Shown here: positions 59,859 through 64,000 of the stretch, piece by piece
Numbering within the stretch: the stretch's first letter is position 1
Layout of the letters: each line of letters starts with the position of its first letter
Source of the DNA: Actinomadura opuntiae
GTDB lineage: Bacteria; Actinomycetota; Actinomycetes; Streptosporangiales; Streptosporangiaceae
Direction: 5' to 3'
Length of the DNA: 64,000 nt
NCBI RefSeq assembly: GCF_030283205.1
Contig: NZ_JASNWF010000023.1
Coordinates: 1 to 64,000 of the forward strand
Program-made: the position numbers and the translations under genes
The notes under the pieces: model-generated
Database searches by the model: none
Seen by the model: only the letters and a program-made list of their open reading frames with translations
What the model was told of the DNA's origin: nothing

Positions 59859-61388
59859 TCAGACATCGCGGAATTTCCGCAGCTCGGGGAACGAGTCGAG
59901 ATCCGGCGCGGTCCAGCCGTCCAGGTCGTACTCGGCCATGCAGCGCTCGGCGAACGCCTTGTAGCCGTCGATCTCCCCGCCGGCGAGCTGCGCGGTGAAC
60001 AGGTCGAGCCGGGTCGTCTCGTGGCTGCCGAAATGGTTCAGCTCGTACAGTTCGTGGCGGCCGCCGAACTCGGTGCCCACCGCGTCCCACAGCAGTTTCA
60101 TCAGTTTCACGCGGCCGAGCGCGTCGGTGCCGTCGGAGCCGCGGAGATACCGGTCGAGATAGCCGCGGATCTCGGGGTTCCCGAAATCGGCCGCGGACGA
60201 ATTGACGTAGATGAGGCCGCTGGCGACGTCCTTGAGGATGTTCTGCCGGATCGCCGGGTACGCCTGCTGCATGAACCACCGGTAGGCCAGGCCGTACTGC
60301 AGGTTCGGCAGGACGGCGCCGTCGTGCCACGGCGTGGGGTTGCGGGCCGCCGCGTCCGACAGCGCCCAGAACAGGTTCCGCCAGGCCAGCACCTCGCCGA
60401 CCCGGGTCTGCACGCCCCGGAACGCGTCGGTGCCGTTGATCTCCAGCGCCTTGACCAGCAGCCCGGCGATGAACTCCAGCTTCACCGCGAGCCGGGTGCA
60501 GCTGTGGAACGTGCCGCGCTCCAGGAACCCCGACTGGCCGGTGAACAGCTGCGACCGCCCGACGTCCCCGTAGACGAACACGTTCTCCCACGGGACCAGG
60601 ACCTCGTCGAACACCAGGATCGTGTCGTTCTCGTCCAGCCGCGACGACAGCGGGTAGTCGAACGGGCCGCCCATCACGGCGGACGCGGCGGTGTAGGACG
60701 TCCGGCAGATCAGCTTCACCCCCGGCGCCGCCATCGGCACCGCCGCCACCAGCGCGAACTCCTTCTTCCTGATCGGCAGCCCGTAGTGGGCGATGAAGCT
60801 GAAGTGGGTCAGCACCGACCCGGTGGCGACCACCTTGGCGCCGCTGATGACGACGCCGGCGTCGGTCTCCCGGACGGCGTGCACGAACACGTCCGCGACC
60901 TCGTCGGGCGGGCGGGTCCGGTCGACCGGCGGATGGACGATCGCGTGGTTGAGGTAGAGGACCTTCTCCTGCGCCTCGGCGTACCAGCGGCGCGCGTTGT
61001 CGTCGAAGGGGCGGTAGAAGTCGGCGTTGGCGCCGAGGGTGCTCAGGAACGCCGCCTTGTAGTCGGGGCTGCGCCCCATCCAGCCGTAGCTGAGCCGCGC
61101 CCACTCCGCGATCGCGCGCTGCGCGGCCACCAGGTCGTCCGCCGACCGCGGCGTGGTGAAGAACGGATGGGTGTAGCCGCCGCTGCCGGTGTCGGTCGGG
61201 CAGGTCAGGACGTCGCGCCGGGCCGGGTCGTGCAGCGCGTCGTACAGCCGGGCCGTCATCGCCACCGGGTTGCGGAACGCCGGGTGCCGGGTCGGGTCCT
61301 TCACCCGGTCGCCGTACAGGTACACCTCCCGCCCGTCGCGCAGGCTCTCGACGTACTCCTCGCCGGTCAGCGGCCGGGACCCGGCCAT
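59859..61388 (-). CDS. 4-hydroxyphenylacetate 3-monooxygenase (HpaB)-like flavin-dependent hydroxylase
   Basis: This 509-residue enzyme is an HpaB-type oxygenase, adding hydroxyl ortho to a phenol with reduced flavin from a separate reductase. It has LTGEEYVESLRDGREVYLYG, VLTCPTDTGSGGYTHPFF, GVVISGAKVVATGSVLTHF, LDENDTILVFDEVLVPWENV and NHFGSHETTRLDLFTAQLAG. Relatives include SgcC, which hydroxylates a carrier-bound tyrosine unit in C-1027 biosynthesis. Start is ATG at 61388, overlapping the SDR stop by one base (TGATG). No HpaC-like reductase gene is present in the window. Confidence 0.92.
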   Translation of the reverse strand: MAGSRPLTGEEYVESLRDGREVYLYGDRVKDPTRHPAFRNPVAMTARLYDALHDPARRDVLTCPTDTGSGGYTHPFFTTPRSADDLVAAQRAIAEWARLSYGWMGRSPDYKAAFLSTLGANADFYRPFDDNARRWYAEAQEKVLYLNHAIVHPPVDRTRPPDEVADVFVHAVRETDAGVVISGAKVVATGSVLTHFSFIAHYGLPIRKKEFALVAAVPMAAPGVKLICRTSYTAASAVMGGPFDYPLSSRLDENDTILVFDEVLVPWENVFVYGDVGRSQLFTGQSGFLERGTFHSCTRLAVKLEFIAGLLVKALEINGTDAFRGVQTRVGEVLAWRNLFWALSDAAARNPTPWHDGAVLPNLQYGLAYRWFMQQAYPAIRQNILKDVASGLIYVNSSAADFGNPEIRGYLDRYLRGSDGTDALGRVKLMKLLWDAVGTEFGGRHELYELNHFGSHETTRLDLFTAQLAGGEIDGYKAFAERCMAEYDLDGWTAPDLDSFPELRKFRDV

Positions 61389-62167
61389 CAGTCGACGACC
61401 GTGCCGCAGGAGACGTTCACCACGGTGCCCGTCATCGCCCCGGCGCGGTCGGAGGCCAGGAACGCCGCGACGTCGGCGACCTCCCGGACCGACGGGCGGC
61501 GCCGCAGCAGCGCCTCCTGCTCCACCACGTCGGTGATCGTCGCGCGGTGCGAGGCGGGGTCGGGGTCGGCGAACGGCTCGGCGATCCCCTCGGGGCGCAG
61601 GCACACCACGCGGACCCCGGACGTGCCGAGCTCCCCGGCGAGCGCGCGGGTCAGGCCCTCGATCGCGGCGCAGGCCACGCCGAAGCCGCCCATCGGGATC
61701 GGGGTGCGCAGCGCGACCTTGCTCAGCGTCCCGGTCGCGCTCAACGTGAGGATCACCCCGGACCCCTGCGCGGCCATGCGCCGGGCCGCCGCCCGCGCGG
61801 TGAGGAAATGCGCGGTCGTGGCGATCTGGATGGGCCGCAGGTAGTCCTCGGCGGCCAGCTCGACCATCGGGGTGGCCTGCACGTCGCCCCACGTCCCGAC
61901 CGCGTTGAAGGACACGTCGATGCGTCCCGCGGCAGCGGCGACCGCGGCGGTGTGCTCCTCGACGGCCCGCTCGTCCAGCGCGTCGACCTCCGCGGTCTCG
62001 GCGTCGCCGCCGGCCTCGGCGATCTCGGCGGCCATCTTGTCCAGTGCGGCCCGGGTGCGGCCGGCGAGGAACACCCGGGCGCCCTCCCGGGCGAACGCGC
62101 GCGCCACCGCGCCTCCCACCCGGCCGCCGCCGCCATAGACGACGGCGTTCTTGTCCTGCAGCAGCAT
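61388..62167 (-). CDS. Short-chain dehydrogenase/reductase
   Basis: This 259-residue NAD(P)-dependent oxidoreductase has the cofactor motif NAVVYGGGGRVGGAVARAFA and VFLAGRTRAALDK, an arginine suggesting NADPH. The active site is atypical: VILTLSATGTLSKVALRTP carries the Ser region, but the usual YxxxK is replaced by a MGGFGVACAAIEGLTRAL stretch with no tyrosine at that position. This may alter or abolish classic SDR catalysis. Start is ATG at 62167 with GGAGGAG about 6 nt upstream. It is the first gene of the aromatic operon, so it could oxidise hydroxymandelate or a related alcohol. Confidence 0.85.
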   Translation of the reverse strand: MLLQDKNAVVYGGGGRVGGAVARAFAREGARVFLAGRTRAALDKMAAEIAEAGGDAETAEVDALDERAVEEHTAAVAAAAGRIDVSFNAVGTWGDVQATPMVELAAEDYLRPIQIATTAHFLTARAAARRMAAQGSGVILTLSATGTLSKVALRTPIPMGGFGVACAAIEGLTRALAGELGTSGVRVVCLRPEGIAEPFADPDPASHRATITDVVEQEALLRRRPSVREVADVAAFLASDRAGAMTGTVVNVSCGTVVD

Positions 62168-62306
62168 CGGCTCCTCCGCGGGTCGTCCGGATCTCTCCGC
62201 AACTTCATCCCAGCCCAGCTCACCGCGCATCTTCACGAATGCGGACGGGCCCGCGCCGGGCCGTTCGGCGAACGCATTTGCGGAGATGCGGGCGGCGGGG
62301 CCGGTG

Positions 62307-63578
62307 ATGACGATGACCTCAGACGCCCGGCCGGAGAAAGGACAGCCCGCCGTGGAGGAGACATCTGTCCCGCGCCCCGCCGGGGCGGCGACGGGAACGG
62401 GGACCGCGACCCTCGACATCGTCATTCCGGTGTTCAACGAGGAACGGTCGCTGCCCGGTTGCGTGCGGACCCTGCATTCCTTTCTGAGCGATTCATTCCC
62501 GCTTTCGTGGCGCATCACGATCCTGGACAACGACAGCACCGACGGGACCTGGGGCATCGCCCACGACCTGGCGCGGCGGTTCCCCGAGGTGCGTCCGCTG
62601 CGGCTCGGCGTCCGGGGGAAGGGCGCGGCGCTGAAGGCGGCCTGGTGCGACAGCACCGCGGAGATCGTGGCGTATCTGGACGCGGACCTGTCGACCGGGC
62701 TCGACGCCCTTCTTCCGCTGGTCGCACCGCTGATCAGCGGGCAGTCGGAAATAGCGATCGGAAGCCGGCTGAACGCCCATTCCCGGATCCGCCGCGGCCT
62801 GAAACGCGAAGTCGTGTCCCGGACCTACAACGCGCTGCTGCGCCACGGGTTCGGCGTCAGTTTCAGCGACGCCCAGTGCGGGTTCAAGGCGGCCCGGACC
62901 GAGGCGATCCGGCCGGTGCTGGAGCGGGTCCGCAGCCAGGGCTGGTTCTTCGACACCGAACTGCTGCTGCTGGCCGAGTTCAACGGGCTGCGCGTGCACG
63001 AGGTCCCGGTCGACTGGGTGGAGGACGTGGACTCGCGGGTGCGGGTCGCGCGCGCGTCCTGGGAGAACCTCAAGGGGCTCGCTCGCCTCGCCGCGACGAT
63101 GGCGACCGGGCGCGCCGACCTGCACCTGCCCCGGCCGCGCGAGCTGCGCACGACGCACCCCGACGCCGTCCTCGCCCGGCCCCGCTCGCCGCGGCTGCTG
63201 AAGGTGGCCTCGTTCGGCGTCATCGGCGCGCTGTCCACGCTGCTGTACGTGCCGCTGTACATGGCGCTGCGGTCGGTGTGGCCGGCGCTGGCCGCCAACT
63301 TCGGCGCGCTGGTGCTGGCCGGGCTGTTCAACACCGAGGCCAACCGCCGCTGGACGTTCAACCGCGCGGGCGGGCCGCTGGTCGTCCTGCACCTGAAGGC
63401 CGCGACGCTGTTCGCCGCCAGCTTCGCGGTGACCACGGCCGAGGTCGTGGTCCTCGACCTCACCGCACCGCACGCCGGGAAGCTCACCGAGGTGGTCCTG
63501 CTCGGCCTGGGCCAGCTGTGCATCACCGTCCTGCGCTACATCGGCTTCGACCGGTGGGTGTTCCGCAGAAAGGGCTGA
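62307..63578 (+). CDS. Bifunctional glycosyltransferase family 2 / GtrA family protein
   Basis: This 423-residue protein is a fusion. Residues about 40-270 form a GT2 domain of the dolichol-phosphate-mannose-synthase type (LDIVIPVFNEERSLPGCVRT, VAYLDADLSTGLDALLPLV, FSDAQCGFKAARTEAIRP). Residues about 300-420 are a four-helix GtrA domain (VASFGVIGALSTLLYVPLYM, GLFNTEANRRWTFNRAGG). Such proteins move a sugar to or across the membrane via a polyprenyl carrier. The start is taken as ATG at 62307 with GGGG upstream; ATG 62286 is possible. It overlaps no other gene and is divergent from the SDR operon. It is followed 7 nt on by a methyltransferase. Confidence 0.9.
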   Translation: MTMTSDARPEKGQPAVEETSVPRPAGAATGTGTATLDIVIPVFNEERSLPGCVRTLHSFLSDSFPLSWRITILDNDSTDGTWGIAHDLARRFPEVRPLRLGVRGKGAALKAAWCDSTAEIVAYLDADLSTGLDALLPLVAPLISGQSEIAIGSRLNAHSRIRRGLKREVVSRTYNALLRHGFGVSFSDAQCGFKAARTEAIRPVLERVRSQGWFFDTELLLLAEFNGLRVHEVPVDWVEDVDSRVRVARASWENLKGLARLAATMATGRADLHLPRPRELRTTHPDAVLARPRSPRLLKVASFGVIGALSTLLYVPLYMALRSVWPALAANFGALVLAGLFNTEANRRWTFNRAGGPLVVLHLKAATLFAASFAVTTAEVVVLDLTAPHAGKLTEVVLLGLGQLCITVLRYIGFDRWVFRRKG

Positions 63579-63585
63579 GGCCGCC

Positions 63586-64000
63586 ATGGACCCGAGCGAG
63601 ATCCGCCGGCTCACCGAGCAGGAGGACCGGCACTGGTGGTTCCGGGAACGCCGCGCCCGGCTGGCGCGGGAGCTGCGGCGGCTGCCGCGCCCCCGCGCCG
63701 GCGACCGGGCGCTGGACGTCGGCGCGGCCGGCGGCGGCAACACCCGCGTCCTGGCCGCGCACGGCTGGCGGGCGCTGGCCGCCGACCTGTCCCCCGAGGC
63801 CGTCGCCATCGCGCGGTCGCGGGGCCTCTCGGCAGTGCGCGCGGACGCGCGTGAACTGCCGCTGCCGTCCGGCGCGTTCGGCGTGGTGACCGCGCTCGAC
63901 CTGCTGGAGCACGTGGACGACGACGAGCGGGTCGTCCGGGAGATCGCGCGGGTGCTGCGGCCCGGCGGCACCGCGCTGATCAGCGTGCCGTGCGACATGG
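63586..64000 (+). CDS. Class I SAM-dependent methyltransferase (truncated by window edge)
   Basis: The first 138 residues are present. The SAM motif is ALDVGAAGGGNTRVLAAHG, motif II is ALAADLSPEAVAIARSRG, and FGVVTALDLLEHVDDDERVV plus VLRPGGTALISVPCD are typical. An N-terminal DPSEIRRLTEQEDRHWWFRE resembles sugar/lipid-linked methyltransferases. Start is ATG at 63586, 7 nt after the GT2-GtrA stop. The partner gene suggests a glycolipid or glycan substrate. The C-terminus is outside the window. Confidence 0.87.
   Translation, partial: MDPSEIRRLTEQEDRHWWFRERRARLARELRRLPRPRAGDRALDVGAAGGGNTRVLAAHGWRALAADLSPEAVAIARSRGLSAVRADARELPLPSGAFGVVTALDLLEHVDDDERVVREIARVLRPGGTALISVPCDM

Overview
The window is about 64 kb of very GC-rich DNA with GTG and TTG starts, dense ATGA/GTGA gene overlaps, a whiA-yvcK-rapZ-uvrC block, rbpA, and mycothiol-type (MDMPI/DinB-like) enzymes. 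This is actinomycete chromosome; the gene content would suit Thermomonosporaceae such as Actinomadura, but that genus call is an inference.

Region 1 (1-19.1 kb) is an accessory catabolic region. It opens with the tail of an IS110-family transposase. A leftward operon follows: a five-gene LivKHMGF-type ABC importer, a MmgE/PrpD-family enzyme, an Asp/Glu-racemase-like protein and a fumarate-reductase-like flavoprotein. A divergent rightward operon carries a CaiB-type CoA-transferase, a CitE-like lyase, a cyclase-family hydrolase and a second MmgE/PrpD enzyme. The divergent promoters carry two matching 17-bp palindromes. A XRE-cupin regulator, a second racemase, a secreted amidohydrolase, and a MarR / miniature P450 / isocitrate-lyase-like cassette follow. 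Together they look like uptake and CoA-dependent cleavage of an unidentified branched or unsaturated (di)carboxylic acid.

Region 2 (19.1-43.4 kb) is mostly housekeeping: an ACT-GNAT acetyltransferase, glyA, an Lrp/EamA pair, a SBP-VWA lipoprotein, rbpA, secG, then gap-pgk-tpiA, and whiA-yvcK-rapZ-uvrC. Three tandem paralogous membrane proteins (30967-34260) sit between gap and whiA and are the least explained genes of the window. A MscS channel, tandem Rieske lipoproteins, a MDMPI-type protein and a small STAS-like protein complete it.

Region 3 (43.5-64 kb) looks like the edge of a specialised-metabolite cluster. It has an unbV-unbU pair (enediyne-cassette families) with no polyketide synthase in view, a P450 coupled to an aryl-acid adenylating enzyme, an ECF sigma factor with a YCII/DGPF protein, a MMPL exporter, and a four-gene operon (SDR, HpaB-like hydroxylase, 4-hydroxymandelate synthase, TylF-like methyltransferase) that could build a hydroxylated, O-methylated aryl unit. 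A GT2-GtrA fusion and a truncated methyltransferase run off the right edge. Two nearly identical ECF-type promoter boxes precede the exporter and an adjacent alpha/beta-hydrolase.

No tRNA, rRNA, CRISPR array or replication origin was recognised.
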